Assembly (NCBI RefSeq): GCF_900115715.1
Contig: NZ_FOXM01000009.1
Span: 1-64,000 of the forward strand
DNA from: Geopseudomonas sagittaria
Lineage (GTDB): Bacteria > Pseudomonadota > Gammaproteobacteria > Pseudomonadales > Pseudomonadaceae
Length of the DNA stretch: 64,000 bases
Reading direction: 5' to 3'
Part shown: in pieces, positions 8,990 through 18,403 of the stretch
Position numbering within the stretch: position 1 is the first letter of the stretch
How the letters are laid out: the number at the start of each line of letters is the position of its first letter
Translations under genes and position numbers: made by a program
The notes under the pieces: model-generated
Database searches by the model: none
The model's input: the letters and a program-made list of their open reading frames with translations, nothing else
Told to the model about the DNA's origin: nothing

Positions 8990-9745
8990 ATGCGCCCCGG
9001 ACTGACTGCTCTATCCCTGCTGATGCTCGGCCTGCTGCTGGTCCGGGGCGCCCATGCCGAAACCCTGCGGATCGCCACCGAGGGCAACTACGCCCCGTTC
9101 AGCTACTTGGCCGACAACGGCAGCCTGGCGGGTTTCGACGTTGAGATCGCCCAGGCTCTGTGCCGGCAGATGCGCGTCGATTGCGAAGTCCAGGCGATCG
9201 TCTGGGACAAGCTGATCCCCAGCCTGGAGTCAGGCCAGGTGGACATGATCGTCGCCAGCATGGCGCGTACCGCGGAGCGCGAGCAGCGCGTCGCCTTCAG
9301 CGACTACTACTACCAGTCACACTCGGTATTCGCCGGCAAGGCCGGCATCGCCGCCGATACCTCGCCCGGGGCGCTGGCCGGCCTGCGCCTGGCGATCATC
9401 CGCGGCACCATCCAGGCCACCTTCGCCAGGGAGCGCTATCCGCAGAGCCCACTGCTGCTGGTCGCCCACCAGGAGGAAGCCTTCGCCATGCTGTTGGCCG
9501 GCAAGGCCGACCTGGTGCTGGCCGATACCATCAACCTGCTCGATTTCCTCCAGCAGCCGAGGGCGACCGGCTACGACTTCATCGGCCCGCCCCTGCTTGG
9601 CGATACCCTGAGCAGCAAGGCGCACATTGCCGTGCGCAAGAACGACCGTCTGCTGAGTCGGGTCAACCGCGCGCTGGAAGCCATCCGCCTCAATGGCATC
9701 TACGATCGCATCAACCGCCACTATTTTCCCTTCAGCATCTACTGA
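8990..9745 (+). CDS. Periplasmic polar amino acid-type solute-binding protein
   Basis: A 251-residue family 3 extracellular solute-binding protein. A signal peptide of 23 residues ends GAHA. The mature start ETLRIATEGNYAPFSY and the motif DNGSLAGFDVEIAQAL are classic for this family, which binds amino acids and similar compounds. AGGACC precedes the ATG. No ABC permease or ATPase gene is nearby. Instead a membrane diguanylate cyclase starts 12 bases after the stop, suggesting that the protein senses rather than transports, or feeds a transporter elsewhere. Confidence 0.9.
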   Translation: MRPGLTALSLLMLGLLLVRGAHAETLRIATEGNYAPFSYLADNGSLAGFDVEIAQALCRQMRVDCEVQAIVWDKLIPSLESGQVDMIVASMARTAEREQRVAFSDYYYQSHSVFAGKAGIAADTSPGALAGLRLAIIRGTIQATFARERYPQSPLLLVAHQEEAFAMLLAGKADLVLADTINLLDFLQQPRATGYDFIGPPLLGDTLSSKAHIAVRKNDRLLSRVNRALEAIRLNGIYDRINRHYFPFSIY

Positions 9746-9757
9746 GGGCCATCGCGC

Positions 9758-11278
9758 ATGACTCACCCGCCCCCGCACGCGCACTTCCGCCCCCGCCTGG
9801 CTACCACCGTGCGGCTGGGGCTGAGCGGCCTGCTGCTGTTCAGCCTGGCCGTCTGGCTGTCTCTGCCCCTGCTCGGCGGTATCGTCGACAAGGCCAACCA
9901 GGTGCGCGACGAGTATCTGCCCGACCTGACCCGCTGGCGCTACAACACCCAGCGCACCGAGCAGCTCTACGGCTTCATCCAGACGCTCTACTGGAGCAAC
10001 GATGCCCAGGTGGCGCGCAGCAGCCGCCTGCAAGCCCAGGTGCTGCTCGACAGCTTCGCCTTCGAGCCGGGCAATGCATTGGCAGCCCAGGCCACACGGA
10101 TCCTCCTCGACATCCAGACTCTGGCCCGCCTGCGCGACAGCCAGCGCGCCACCCTGCATGAGGTGCAGACCCTAGCCGGCGCCCTGCTACGCGACGATGC
10201 CATCTCCGACGACAGCGCCCGCTTCGCCGCCTCCTGCACCCGGCTCGGCCTGATCGGTACCGACTGGCAGGCCCTGCGCCAGGAAGCCGACCAGTTGCAG
10301 ACCCGCCTCCCGGCCGGGCCTGCGAAGAATGCCCTCGCCGAGCTGCAGAGCCGCTTCACCCAACTGCAGGCGCTGGAAACCCAGGTCGGCCAGACCTACC
10401 AGCAGGCCCTCGGCCAGCAGAAGCAACTGGCCGCCACCCTCAACACCGACACGGCGCTCAAGACCCAGCAGATCGCCATGGCCGTCGAGAAGGAAGCGAA
10501 CCAGGTCCGTCACTACGGCCTGCTGACCATGCTGCTGTTCGGCGCCATCACCCTCGCCATGCTCTACGCCTTCCAGCGCTTCCTGCTGCGGCCGATCCTG
10601 CACTGCACCCAGGCGCTGGAACAACTCAACACCAGGCAAACGGTCCATCTGCCGGGGCGCACCCTGTTTCATGAACTGGACACCATCTGCCAGAGCGTGA
10701 GCCAGTACAGCGACATGACCCGCCAGCAGCAGCACGTCAACCAGGAGCTGATGCAGCTGTCCCAGCAGGATGGCCTGACCGGCCTGAGCAACCGGCGCCA
10801 TTTCGACAACGTGCTCGCCGTCGAACACGCCCGCGCCTGCCGCCACGCTCAAGACCTGGCGCTGATCCTCATCGACATCGACCACTTCAAGGCGCTCAAC
10901 GACCGCTACGGCCATCTGTTCGGCGACGACTGCCTGCGCCAGCTGGCCGGCGTGCTACGCCGCTTCAGTCGACGCCCGGGCGACCTCGCCGCCCGTTACG
11001 GCGGTGAGGAGTTCGCCCTGATCCTGCCGGGAATGAACCTGGAGCAGAGCCGGCAACTGGCCGAACGGGTGCGCCAGGCCATCGCCGAGCTGACCACCCC
11101 CACCGACTCGGGCGAGGTCGTACACTTCACAGCCAGCGCGGGACTGATCCACACTAGCAATGCCCCCCGGCACACACCGGAGAGCCTGATTCATCAGGCC
11201 GACCTCGCCCTCTACCGGGCCAAGCAACTGGGCCGCAACCGGGTGGAAGTCGCCGGGGAAGCCGTCCCGCAGAGCTGA
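9758..11278 (+). CDS. Membrane diguanylate cyclase (GGDEF) with periplasmic sensor region
   Basis: A 506-residue protein that should make cyclic di-GMP from GTP. One membrane segment lies at about 22-47, then a helical periplasmic region to about 245 with no recognised fold, a second membrane segment near 250-275, a linker, and a GGDEF domain. The active site is GGEEF (415-419), a catalytically competent variant, and the inhibitory I-site RPGD (406-409) sits exactly five residues before it, so product feedback is expected. There is no EAL domain. The tight coupling to the upstream solute-binding protein suggests the periplasmic region responds to that protein or its ligand. Confidence 0.93.
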   Translation: MTHPPPHAHFRPRLATTVRLGLSGLLLFSLAVWLSLPLLGGIVDKANQVRDEYLPDLTRWRYNTQRTEQLYGFIQTLYWSNDAQVARSSRLQAQVLLDSFAFEPGNALAAQATRILLDIQTLARLRDSQRATLHEVQTLAGALLRDDAISDDSARFAASCTRLGLIGTDWQALRQEADQLQTRLPAGPAKNALAELQSRFTQLQALETQVGQTYQQALGQQKQLAATLNTDTALKTQQIAMAVEKEANQVRHYGLLTMLLFGAITLAMLYAFQRFLLRPILHCTQALEQLNTRQTVHLPGRTLFHELDTICQSVSQYSDMTRQQQHVNQELMQLSQQDGLTGLSNRRHFDNVLAVEHARACRHAQDLALILIDIDHFKALNDRYGHLFGDDCLRQLAGVLRRFSRRPGDLAARYGGEEFALILPGMNLEQSRQLAERVRQAIAELTTPTDSGEVVHFTASAGLIHTSNAPRHTPESLIHQADLALYRAKQLGRNRVEVAGEAVPQS

Positions 11279-11314
11279 CCCGCGCGCAGACGCGTGACAA
11301 GACCGGAGAGAAGC

Positions 11315-11842
11315 ATGCTGCCCCGTACCCTCGAACAACTGGACGCCCTGCGCGACGAGTGCAAGGCCATGGTCACCAGGCGCGCCGGCCTGTCCGCCGG
11401 GGCGGCGGTGCTGCCGATCCCCGGCCTCGACCTGGGCGCCGACATCGCCCTGCTGGTCGAACTGATCCCGGCGATCAACCAGAAGTTCGGCCTCGCCCCC
11501 GAGCAGATTGAGGGCCTAGACCCGAAGCTCAAGCGGGTGATCCTGATCGGCGCCACCAGCCTCGGCAACAAGATGATCGGCAAATGGGTGACCCAGCAGC
11601 TGGTCATGCAGACGCTCCAGCGCGTCGGCATCCGCGTCACCACCAAGACGGTGGCCAAGTTCGTGCCCATCCTCGGCCAGGCCCTGGCCGCCTCGATCAG
11701 CTTCGGCGCGATGAAGCTGCTCGGCAACGCCCATGTCGACGATTGCTACGCGGTGGCGAAGAAGGCCCTGCTGGCGCAGGAGCCGGAGCAGGTAAGGGTG
11801 ATCGAGGTAACTCCGGACATGGTCGAGATCGCCCGGCCCTGA
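11315..11842 (+). CDS. Uncharacterised protein with hydrophobic Gly/Ala-rich core (DUF697-like?)
   Basis: A 175-residue protein with amphipathic or membrane-associated segments (LSAGAAVLPIPGLDLGADIALLV and VAKFVPILGQALAASISFG), reminiscent of the DUF697 domain found next to some GTPases, though this match is from pattern only. No GTPase motifs are present. GGAGAG lies 5 bases before the chosen ATG. It follows the diguanylate cyclase by 36 bases on the same strand and may be in the same transcript. Function unknown. Confidence 0.7.
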   Translation: MLPRTLEQLDALRDECKAMVTRRAGLSAGAAVLPIPGLDLGADIALLVELIPAINQKFGLAPEQIEGLDPKLKRVILIGATSLGNKMIGKWVTQQLVMQTLQRVGIRVTTKTVAKFVPILGQALAASISFGAMKLLGNAHVDDCYAVAKKALLAQEPEQVRVIEVTPDMVEIARP

Positions 11843-11952
11843 CCGCCCCGTCACACTGGACACCGCTCGCTGAAGGAAGATCAGCCGAGATCGATTTCCC
11901 TGCGCCCGACAGCGCGTGACCTCCCCCTGCCGGGCGCGGGGAAACGAGACAA

Positions 11953-12561
11953 CTACTTGGTGATCTTGGTGATCTTGGTGCCTTGGATGCCGATCCCCGC
12001 CATCAGCCCCTTCTGGCCGAAGACGAAGGCATAGATGTCTTCCTTCATGGTTGCTGTAGTGGCGTTGCGCGCCATCCCCTCGTCCACGACCACCACGGTC
12101 GGGCCGACCCCCACCTCGAAGCCCTCCGCCTTGCTGAACGCCTGGAACGCCGCGTCGGTCATGAACATCATCGCGTAGCCATACTTCTGCACGCCGGCCT
12201 GCAGGCCATAGGAGGCCCCGGCGGTGCTGTAGTAGCCGACGGTCTTGCCGCCCCGGATCAGCACACCCTCACCGTACTGACCGCCGACCACCAGCCCCGC
12301 CTTGGTGATGCTCGGGAAAACCAGGATCGCCTGCGCCCGCTCGCCCAGCGCCTTGGCGGCTGGTACGTCCGCATACAGCGACTGCAGGGCGGCATGCGCC
12401 TCCTTGCTGAGCACTGCCGCCTCCGCGGCAACGGCAGTGCTTGCTGAAAATGCCAGAAAGACGCTCATGATAGTGGCGATCAATGCCTTCCACGTCTTGC
12501 TGAAGAACACGAGCGGTTCGGTTGTCGGCAAAGCGGTTGAGACTGATTGGCCAAGCTTCAT
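11953..12561 (-). CDS. SYLF-domain (YSC84-like) secreted lipid-binding protein
   Basis: A 202-residue protein of the SYLF/YSC84 family, a lipid-binding domain found from bacteria to yeast. The N-terminus has a long n-region, a hydrophobic segment and a likely signal cleavage near STAVAAEA at about 45, so the mature protein is probably periplasmic. The domain shows AILVFPSITKAGLVVGGQYG, GYYSTAGASYGLQAG and the C-terminal QKGLMAGIGIQG. The ATG at 12561 has GAGGTG just upstream; a longer open frame to 12723 lacks support. The bacterial role is unclear. Confidence 0.85.
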   Translation of the reverse strand: MKLGQSVSTALPTTEPLVFFSKTWKALIATIMSVFLAFSASTAVAAEAAVLSKEAHAALQSLYADVPAAKALGERAQAILVFPSITKAGLVVGGQYGEGVLIRGGKTVGYYSTAGASYGLQAGVQKYGYAMMFMTDAAFQAFSKAEGFEVGVGPTVVVVDEGMARNATTATMKEDIYAFVFGQKGLMAGIGIQGTKITKITK

Positions 12562-12606
12562 GGTGCACCTCGTTGATTGTGAAAACCCACTGCGCGCCAA
12601 GCCGGA

Positions 12607-12643
12607 GCCCTTTCCCGCCGCGTCAAGGCACACGGGAAAGGGC
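12607..12643. repeat. Inverted repeat in the SYLF gene leader
   Basis: GCCCTTTCCCG (12607-12617) and its exact complement CGGGAAAGGGC (12633-12643) are separated by 15 bases. An outer pair GCCGGA/TCCGGC (12601 and 12653) extends the symmetry. There is no T run, so it is unlikely to be a terminator. Confidence 0.6.
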
Positions 12644-12777
12644 CTCGCCGCGTCCGGCGGACCGGCCTGACCGGATGAGATCCCGGTGCCTGTCACGTGC
12701 CGCACGATGAGCGCAGTGGGCATACGCTGGTGTGCGCTTCAAAAACGCTAGTTCGCGTCGGGAAGGAGGTCAATTTG

Positions 12778-12861
12778 GTGGGCAGGCCATTTGCCGCAGG
12801 CTGGAGGCGTTGCTGCCCCGCCAATCGGAGGCACGGCAAATGGAAAGGGCGAGGCGAATAA
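12778..12861 (+). CDS. Candidate 27-residue basic peptide, uncertain
   Basis: The 8-base AAGGAGGT (12763-12770) is fully complementary to the 16S 3' end and lies 7 bases before a GTG that opens a 27-codon frame ending in TAA. The predicted peptide is strongly basic (many Arg and Lys, two adjacent Cys). Nothing like it is known to me. The motif may be chance, and no promoter is obvious. Confidence 0.22.
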   Translation: MGRPFAAGWRRCCPANRRHGKWKGRGE

Positions 12862-12914
12862 CCCAGCAGGCCGGGGTGAGGCAAGCGCTGCGCCCTGCAC
12901 CTATCTCTGTGCCA

Positions 12915-12967
12915 GGGACGCGGAGCGTCCCGGACTGCATTCCCACGCCGAGCGATGGAACGATCGG
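12915..12967. repeat. Degenerate dispersed hairpin repeat
   Basis: A perfect hairpin GGGACGC-GGA-GCGTCCC (12915-12931) is followed by GCATTCCCACGCCGAGCG and GGAACGATC. This resembles a widespread gammaproteobacterial intergenic repeat whose intact form pairs TTCCCACGC with GCGTGGGAA; here the second arm has decayed. The identification is from memory of that motif. Confidence 0.45.
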
Positions 12968-12994
12968 GTCACGGCCACGGCATGTGGCGGGCCG

Positions 12995-15900
12995 TCAGGA
13001 CTCCACCGCCGCCCACTGCTTGCCCAGGCGCTTGTCCGACACCGCCATCCGGGTCCCCAGCTGCTGGGCGAACAGCGACACCCGGTACTCCTCGAGCATC
13101 CAGCGGTACAGGGTCAGCTCGGGGTCGCGCTTGCCTTCCTGCTGGTGTTTCTTCAGGCGCGTCTGGTACTGCTCCCAGTAGCCGGCCAGTTCGCCGCTCC
13201 ACACGCGGTCGCGCTGCAGCTGGCTGCCGACCTTGTCCAGACGCTGCTCGATGGCCTTGAGGTAGCGCGGGTATTCCCTGAGCCATTCGGCCGGGGTCTG
13301 GCGCACGAAGCCGGGGTAGACCAAGTGGCCGAGCTGGGCCTTGATGTCGTTGAGGGCGACGGCCATGGCCAGGTCGATGCGCCCCTTGAAGCGCTTCTGC
13401 AAGCCATGCCAGAGCTTGAGGATTTCCAGGGTCAGTTTGGCCAGGCGCTCGGCGTGTTCGGTCCAGCCGCCGCGCTTCTGTTCGGCGAGGCTGGCCAGCG
13501 CGGCGCCGTCGCGCGGCAGCGGGCTCTGCCCTTCGAGGATGCAGCTGTCCAGGCTGGCCAACAGGATGTCCTCGACCAGCGCGTCGACGCGACCCAGGTC
13601 GCGGTACAGCAGGCCCAGCTCGGTGAGCCCCGGCAGGCGGGTGCGCAGGTACTTGGCCGGCTCGGCCAGCTGCTGCAGCAGCAGGCGCTGCAGGGCGCGA
13701 CGGTGCTGGAATTCGGCCTCCATCTGGGTCGGGAAGCGACCTTCCTTGACCACCCCGCCCTCCTCGACCAGCGCCGGGTAGACGGTCAGCGACAGGCCGG
13801 CGATCTTCTGCTGGGTCTGCGCCTCGACGGCGGCGAAGTCGCGGGCGGCGACCGGCCTGGCCTCGCCCTTGCTCGCCGGTAGCGCCAGCGCGGCCTGGCT
13901 GGCCTCGGCGAAGCGCGCGGTCAGTTCGGCGAGGTCGCGGCCTTCGCCGAGGAACTTGCCGTGCGCATCGACCACCTCGATGTTCATCTTCAGGTGGCTT
14001 TCCAGCTGGGCGGCGGCGTCCGCCCAGGCCTCTTCCGGCACACGGGCGCCGGTCATGCGGGTCAGCTCGCGGCCCAGCGCCTCGGGCAGCGAGCCCTCGC
14101 CGAAGGCCAGCTTGGCCAGTGCCGCGCCGACGAAGTCCGGCACCGGCACGAAGTTCTTGCGCAGCGCCTTGGGCAGGTTGCGCACCAGCGCCACGCACTT
14201 GCTTTCCAGGAGGCCCGGCACCAGCCAGTCGAGGCGCTCGGCCGGCAGTTGCGGCAGCAATGGCGCCGGCACGCGCAGGGTGACGCCGTCACGCGGATGG
14301 CCGGGCTCGAAGTGGTAGGCCAGCGGCAGCTGCAGGCGGCCGATGCTCAGGCTGTCCGGGTACTGCTGCGCGGTGATCTCGCTGGCCTCGCGGGCCAGCA
14401 CGTCTTCCTCGCGCATGATCAGCAGCTGCGGGTTCTTCGCACTCTCGCGCTTGTACCAGGTCTCGAAGCTGGCGGTCTGGTAGATGTCCGCCGGCAGACG
14501 CGCGTCGTAGTAGGCGTACAGGGTTTCCTCGTCGGCGAGGATGTCGCGGCGACGCGCCTTGGCTTCCAGCTCATCGAGCTTGTCCAGCAGCTGGCGGTTG
14601 GCGGAGAGGCACCGGGCGCGGCTGTTGATCTCGCCGCGCACCAGGCCCTCGCGGATGAACAGCTCCCTTGCCGCTGCCGGATCGATGGGCCCGTAGTGCA
14701 CCGCACGGCGGCCGACCACGATCAGGCCGTAGAGGGTGATCTGCTCGAAGGCCACCACCTGGCCGCGCTTCTTCTCCCAGTGCGGCTCGAGGTGGTTCTT
14801 CTTGACCAGGTGCGGCGCCAGCGGCTCGATCCAGTCCGGCTCGATCTTCGCCACCATGCGCGCGAACAGCTTGGTGGTCTCCACCAGCTCGGCGGCCATG
14901 ATCCACTGCGGGCGCTTGCGCGACAGCGCGCTGGACGGATGGATCCAGAAGCGCCGCTGGCGGGCGCCGAGGTAGTCGCCCTCCTCGGCCTTCTGGCCGA
15001 CCTGGCTGAGCAGACCGGCGAGGATCGCCTTGTGCACCGCCGCGTAGTTCTTCAGCGACTGCGCCACCTGCTGGCGCTCGCCCTGGGCGGCGACCGCCTG
15101 ACGGGCGCGCTGGTCCAGCTCGCCGCTGACCTTGGCTGCCGCAGTCGGCTTGGCCGCGCTCTCCGGCGCCTCGGCCTTGTTCAGCGCCAGCTTGAGGTCG
15201 CGGCAGGTCAGCAGCAGCTGGCGGTGGGCGTCGCGCCACTCGCGCAGGCGCAGATAGTTGAGGAAGTTCTTGCGGCACCAGCTGCGCAGGGCGCTGGAGC
15301 CGAGCGCCTGGCGCTGTTCCTCGAAGCCGTGCCACAGGTTGATCAGCGCGGCGAAGTCGGAGTCGACGTCCTTCCACTGCGCGTGGGCCTGGTCGGCGGC
15401 CTGCTGGCGGTCGGCCGGGCGCTCGCGCACGTCCTGCACCGACAGCGCGCTGGCGACGATCAGCACTTCGGCGAGACTGCCCTGCTGGGCGCCTTCCAGC
15501 AGCATGCGGCCGAGCCGCGGATCGATCGGCAGGCGCGCCAGCTGGCGGCCCAGCGGGGTCAGCTGGCCCTCGCGGTTGACCGCCGACAGCTCCTGCAACA
15601 GGTTGAAGCCGTCGTTGATCGCCTTGCCTTCCGGCGGCTCGATGAACGGGAAGTCCTCGATGCTGCCCAGGCGCAGGTGCAGCATCTGCAGGATTACCGC
15701 GGCGAGGTTGGTGCGCAGGATCTCCGGATCGGTGAACTCGGGGCGGGCGAGGAAATCCTCCTCGGCGTACAGGCGCACGCAGATACCCGGCTCGACCCGG
15801 CCGCAGCGGCCCTTGCGCTGGTTGGCGCTGGCCTGCGACACCGCCTCGATGGGCAGGCGCTGGACCTTGGAACGGTAGCTGTAGCGACTGATCCGCGCGG

Positions 15901-17038
15901 TGCCGCTGTCGATCACGTAGCGGATGCCCGGCACGGTCAGCGAGGTTTCCGCCACGTTGGTGGCCAGCACGATCTTGCGCCCGGACAGCGGCTGGAAGAT
16001 TTTCTGCTGCTCGGCCGGGGTCAGGCGCGCATACAGCGGCAGGATCTCGGTGTGACGCAGGTTGGCCTTGCGCAGCACCTCGGCGCAGTCGCGGATCTCG
16101 CGCTCGCCGGGGAGGAACACCAGCACGTCGCCGGGACGCTGGCCGACGCTGCGCTCGTGGGCGGCCAGCTCGTCGAGGGTGGCGAGGATGCCCTGATCGA
16201 CCGACAGGTCTTCCTCGACGCGGTTGCCGTCCGGGTCGACCTCGGCGGTCAGCGGCCGGTACCAGGTTTCCACCGGGTAGGTGCGCCCGGACACCTCGAC
16301 CACCGGCGCCCCGCCGAAGTGCTTGGAGAAGCGCTCGAGGTCGATGGTCGCCGAGGTGATGATCACCTTGAGGTCAGGGCGGCGCGGCAGCAGGGTCTTC
16401 AGGTAGCCGAGCAGGAAATCGATGTTCAGGCTGCGTTCGTGGGCCTCGTCGACGATGATCGTGTCGTAGCGCTCGAGGTGGCGGTCGTGCTGGGTCTCGG
16501 CGAGCAGGATGCCGTCGGTCATCAGCTTGACCAGGCTGCTGTCCTTGCTCTGGTCCTCGAAGCGCACCTGGTAGCCGACCAGTTCGCCAAGCGGCGTGCC
16601 CAGCTCCTCGGCGACGCGGGTCGCCACGCTGCGCGCGGCCAGGCGGCGCGGCTGGGTGTGGCCGATCAGGCCGTGGCTGCCGCGGCCCAGCTCCAGGCAG
16701 ATCTTCGGCAGCTGGGTGGTCTTGCCCGAGCCGGTCTCGCCGGCGATCACCACCACCTGGTGCTTGGCGATGGCCGCCTTGATCTCGTCGCGGCGCGCGG
16801 CGATCGGCAGCGCATCGTCGTAGCGGATGCGCGGCACGCTGGCCAGGCGCGCCTCGACCTTGGCGGCGGATGCCTGGAAGCGCTCCAGCCACTGCGCCAG
16901 CCTGGTCTCATCCCACGCTGGCGTGCCCGACTGCTTGCGCAGCTCGTGCAGCTGGCGGCGCAGGCGATGACGGTCGGCGATCAGCGCCTGGTCGAGGTTC
17001 TTCAGCAGCTGGTCGAAGGCGGGCGTGGCATCACTCAT
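12995..17038 (-). CDS. hrpA: ATP-dependent RNA helicase HrpA (DEAH box)
   Basis: A 1347-residue DEAH/RHA helicase. Walker A GETGSGKT is at 100-107 and DEAH at 197-200, with SAT (motif III) following. Then come the helicase C domain with the QRKGRCGR motif VI, the HA2/OB domain, and a long C-terminal DUF3418 region typical of HrpA; the total length matches the family. HrpA rescues stalled ribosomes and remodels mRNA in E. coli. It appears to be transcribed alone; no strong terminator is visible downstream. Confidence 0.96.
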   Translation of the reverse strand: MSDATPAFDQLLKNLDQALIADRHRLRRQLHELRKQSGTPAWDETRLAQWLERFQASAAKVEARLASVPRIRYDDALPIAARRDEIKAAIAKHQVVVIAGETGSGKTTQLPKICLELGRGSHGLIGHTQPRRLAARSVATRVAEELGTPLGELVGYQVRFEDQSKDSSLVKLMTDGILLAETQHDRHLERYDTIIVDEAHERSLNIDFLLGYLKTLLPRRPDLKVIITSATIDLERFSKHFGGAPVVEVSGRTYPVETWYRPLTAEVDPDGNRVEEDLSVDQGILATLDELAAHERSVGQRPGDVLVFLPGEREIRDCAEVLRKANLRHTEILPLYARLTPAEQQKIFQPLSGRKIVLATNVAETSLTVPGIRYVIDSGTARISRYSYRSKVQRLPIEAVSQASANQRKGRCGRVEPGICVRLYAEEDFLARPEFTDPEILRTNLAAVILQMLHLRLGSIEDFPFIEPPEGKAINDGFNLLQELSAVNREGQLTPLGRQLARLPIDPRLGRMLLEGAQQGSLAEVLIVASALSVQDVRERPADRQQAADQAHAQWKDVDSDFAALINLWHGFEEQRQALGSSALRSWCRKNFLNYLRLREWRDAHRQLLLTCRDLKLALNKAEAPESAAKPTAAAKVSGELDQRARQAVAAQGERQQVAQSLKNYAAVHKAILAGLLSQVGQKAEEGDYLGARQRRFWIHPSSALSRKRPQWIMAAELVETTKLFARMVAKIEPDWIEPLAPHLVKKNHLEPHWEKKRGQVVAFEQITLYGLIVVGRRAVHYGPIDPAAARELFIREGLVRGEINSRARCLSANRQLLDKLDELEAKARRRDILADEETLYAYYDARLPADIYQTASFETWYKRESAKNPQLLIMREEDVLAREASEITAQQYPDSLSIGRLQLPLAYHFEPGHPRDGVTLRVPAPLLPQLPAERLDWLVPGLLESKCVALVRNLPKALRKNFVPVPDFVGAALAKLAFGEGSLPEALGRELTRMTGARVPEEAWADAAAQLESHLKMNIEVVDAHGKFLGEGRDLAELTARFAEASQAALALPASKGEARPVAARDFAAVEAQTQQKIAGLSLTVYPALVEEGGVVKEGRFPTQMEAEFQHRRALQRLLLQQLAEPAKYLRTRLPGLTELGLLYRDLGRVDALVEDILLASLDSCILEGQSPLPRDGAALASLAEQKRGGWTEHAERLAKLTLEILKLWHGLQKRFKGRIDLAMAVALNDIKAQLGHLVYPGFVRQTPAEWLREYPRYLKAIEQRLDKVGSQLQRDRVWSGELAGYWEQYQTRLKKHQQEGKRDPELTLYRWMLEEYRVSLFAQQLGTRMAVSDKRLGKQWAAVES

Positions 17039-17100
17039 CGGGCGGGAGTCGGCTTGCTATTCAGGGGGCGGCGATTGTCGCAGATTTGCTCGCCAGCGGG

Positions 17101-18303
17101 TCAGCCCTCGGCGTCGGCGGCCAGCGCGACGCCGCGCCGCCCGAGCGCCAGCCAGATCCCCAGTGCCACCACGCCCAGCGCCGCGCCGGCACTGCACACC
17201 CCGGCCCAGCCGTATGCCTCGAACAGCGCCGCCGAAGCCAGCGAGCCCAGCGCACCGCCGATGAAGTAGCCGGTCATGTAGCCGGCGTTGATACGGCTGC
17301 GCGCCTCTGGGCGCAGCCGGTAGACCTGGTTCATGTTGCTGACGTGGGTCAGCTGCACGGCCAGGTCGAGCACCACCACGCCAAGCAGCAGAGCCGCCAG
17401 CGAAGTGTCGCCGAAGCCCAGCGGCAACCAGGACAGGGCGAGCAGCAGCAAACCCAGGCTGGTGGCCTGCGCCCCACGCCCGCTGTCGGCCATGCGCCCG
17501 GCCTGGCTGGCGGCCAATGCGCCGACCGCACCGACCACGCCGAACAGGCCGATCACCCCGTCGGAATAGCCATAGGGCTCGGCCGACAGCAGGAAGGCCA
17601 ACGGCGTCCAGAGCATCGCGAACATGGCGAAGCTCAGGCCGCCGAGCAGCGTGCGCAGACGGAATTCGGGCTCGTCGCGGAACAACTGGGCCACCGAGGC
17701 CAGCAGGCGCGGATAGCCGATGCGCTCCGGGTGACGATAGCGCGGCAGGGCGAACCACAGGGCCAGTGCGGTGATCGTCATCACCGTAGCCGCCAGCAGG
17801 TACACGCTGCGCCAGTTGCCCAGCGCGGACAGCGTGCCGGCCACCGTGCGCGCCAGCAGGATGCCCAGCAGCAGGCCGCTCATCAACGTGCCGACCACCC
17901 GGCCGCGCTCGTGCGGCGCGGCCAGGGTTGCCGCGAAAGGCACCAGCACCTGGGCGACCACCGAGAACATCCCGGCCAGCGCGGTGCCTAGCAGCAGCAC
18001 TGTAAAGCTGGGCGCCAGCGCACTGAGCAACAGGCCGCCGGCGACCACCAGGGCCATGCCGACGATCAGCCCCCGTCGCTCCAGCAAGTCGCCCAGCGGC
18101 ACCAGCAGGATCAGGCCGACGGCATAGCTGACCTGAGCGGTGGTGACGAGCATGCCGGCCTTGGCATAGGAGAGGTCGAACTGCTCGGCCAAAGTCTGTA
18201 GCAGCGGCTGGTTGTAGTAGTTGCTGGCCACCGCCACGCCAGTGGCGAAGGCCATCAGCAGGACCAGCCAGCGGCTCAGAGAGGGGGTTGGGTGTGCGTG
18301 CAT
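17101..18303 (-). CDS. MFS transporter, probable drug or sugar efflux type
   Basis: A 400-residue major facilitator with about 12 transmembrane segments. The region VPLGDLLERRGLIVGMAL is the loop 2-3 motif A. The ATG at 18303 is preceded by a GAGG site; the open frame extends further upstream but into sequence that overlaps the divergent LysR gene. The substrate is unknown. It is divergent from, and probably controlled by, the LysR regulator at 18404. Confidence 0.9.
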   Translation of the reverse strand: MHAHPTPSLSRWLVLLMAFATGVAVASNYYNQPLLQTLAEQFDLSYAKAGMLVTTAQVSYAVGLILLVPLGDLLERRGLIVGMALVVAGGLLLSALAPSFTVLLLGTALAGMFSVVAQVLVPFAATLAAPHERGRVVGTLMSGLLLGILLARTVAGTLSALGNWRSVYLLAATVMTITALALWFALPRYRHPERIGYPRLLASVAQLFRDEPEFRLRTLLGGLSFAMFAMLWTPLAFLLSAEPYGYSDGVIGLFGVVGAVGALAASQAGRMADSGRGAQATSLGLLLLALSWLPLGFGDTSLAALLLGVVVLDLAVQLTHVSNMNQVYRLRPEARSRINAGYMTGYFIGGALGSLASAALFEAYGWAGVCSAGAALGVVALGIWLALGRRGVALAADAEG

Positions 18304-18364
18304 CGCGTCGGCCTCGCAGGGTGGGGAGGCAGTATCGGCCCGACGCTGTAATGACAGAAATGAA

Positions 18365-18393
18365 TTGTTAAGATCACTGCAATCGCATAACAA
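18365..18393. promoter_or_regulatory. Candidate operator between MFS and LysR genes
   Basis: TTGTTA (18365-18370) and its complement TAACAA (18388-18393) are separated by 17 bases in the AT-rich 100-base divergent promoter region, just upstream of the LysR start. The placement suits a LysR-type site; the arms are only 6 bp. Confidence 0.3.
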
Positions 18394-18403
18394 GATTAAA
18401 ATC

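Larger units (their letters stand above)
12562..12994. other. Intergenic region with repeats and a candidate short ORF
   Basis: This 433-base gap lies between the divergent ends of the SYLF gene (5' side) and hrpA (3' side). It holds an 11-bp inverted repeat at 12607-12643, a possible 27-codon ORF with a perfect Shine-Dalgarno sequence at 12778-12861, and a decayed copy of a hairpin repeat at 12915-12967. No long gene is supported. Confidence 0.6.

Noticed and set aside
13961-17269. Very long plus-strand open frame opposite hrpA
   Set aside because: It is the complement of a conserved helicase; the composition (Gln, Leu, Arg, Ala, His runs) is typical of antisense frames in high-GC DNA and it has no recognisable domain.
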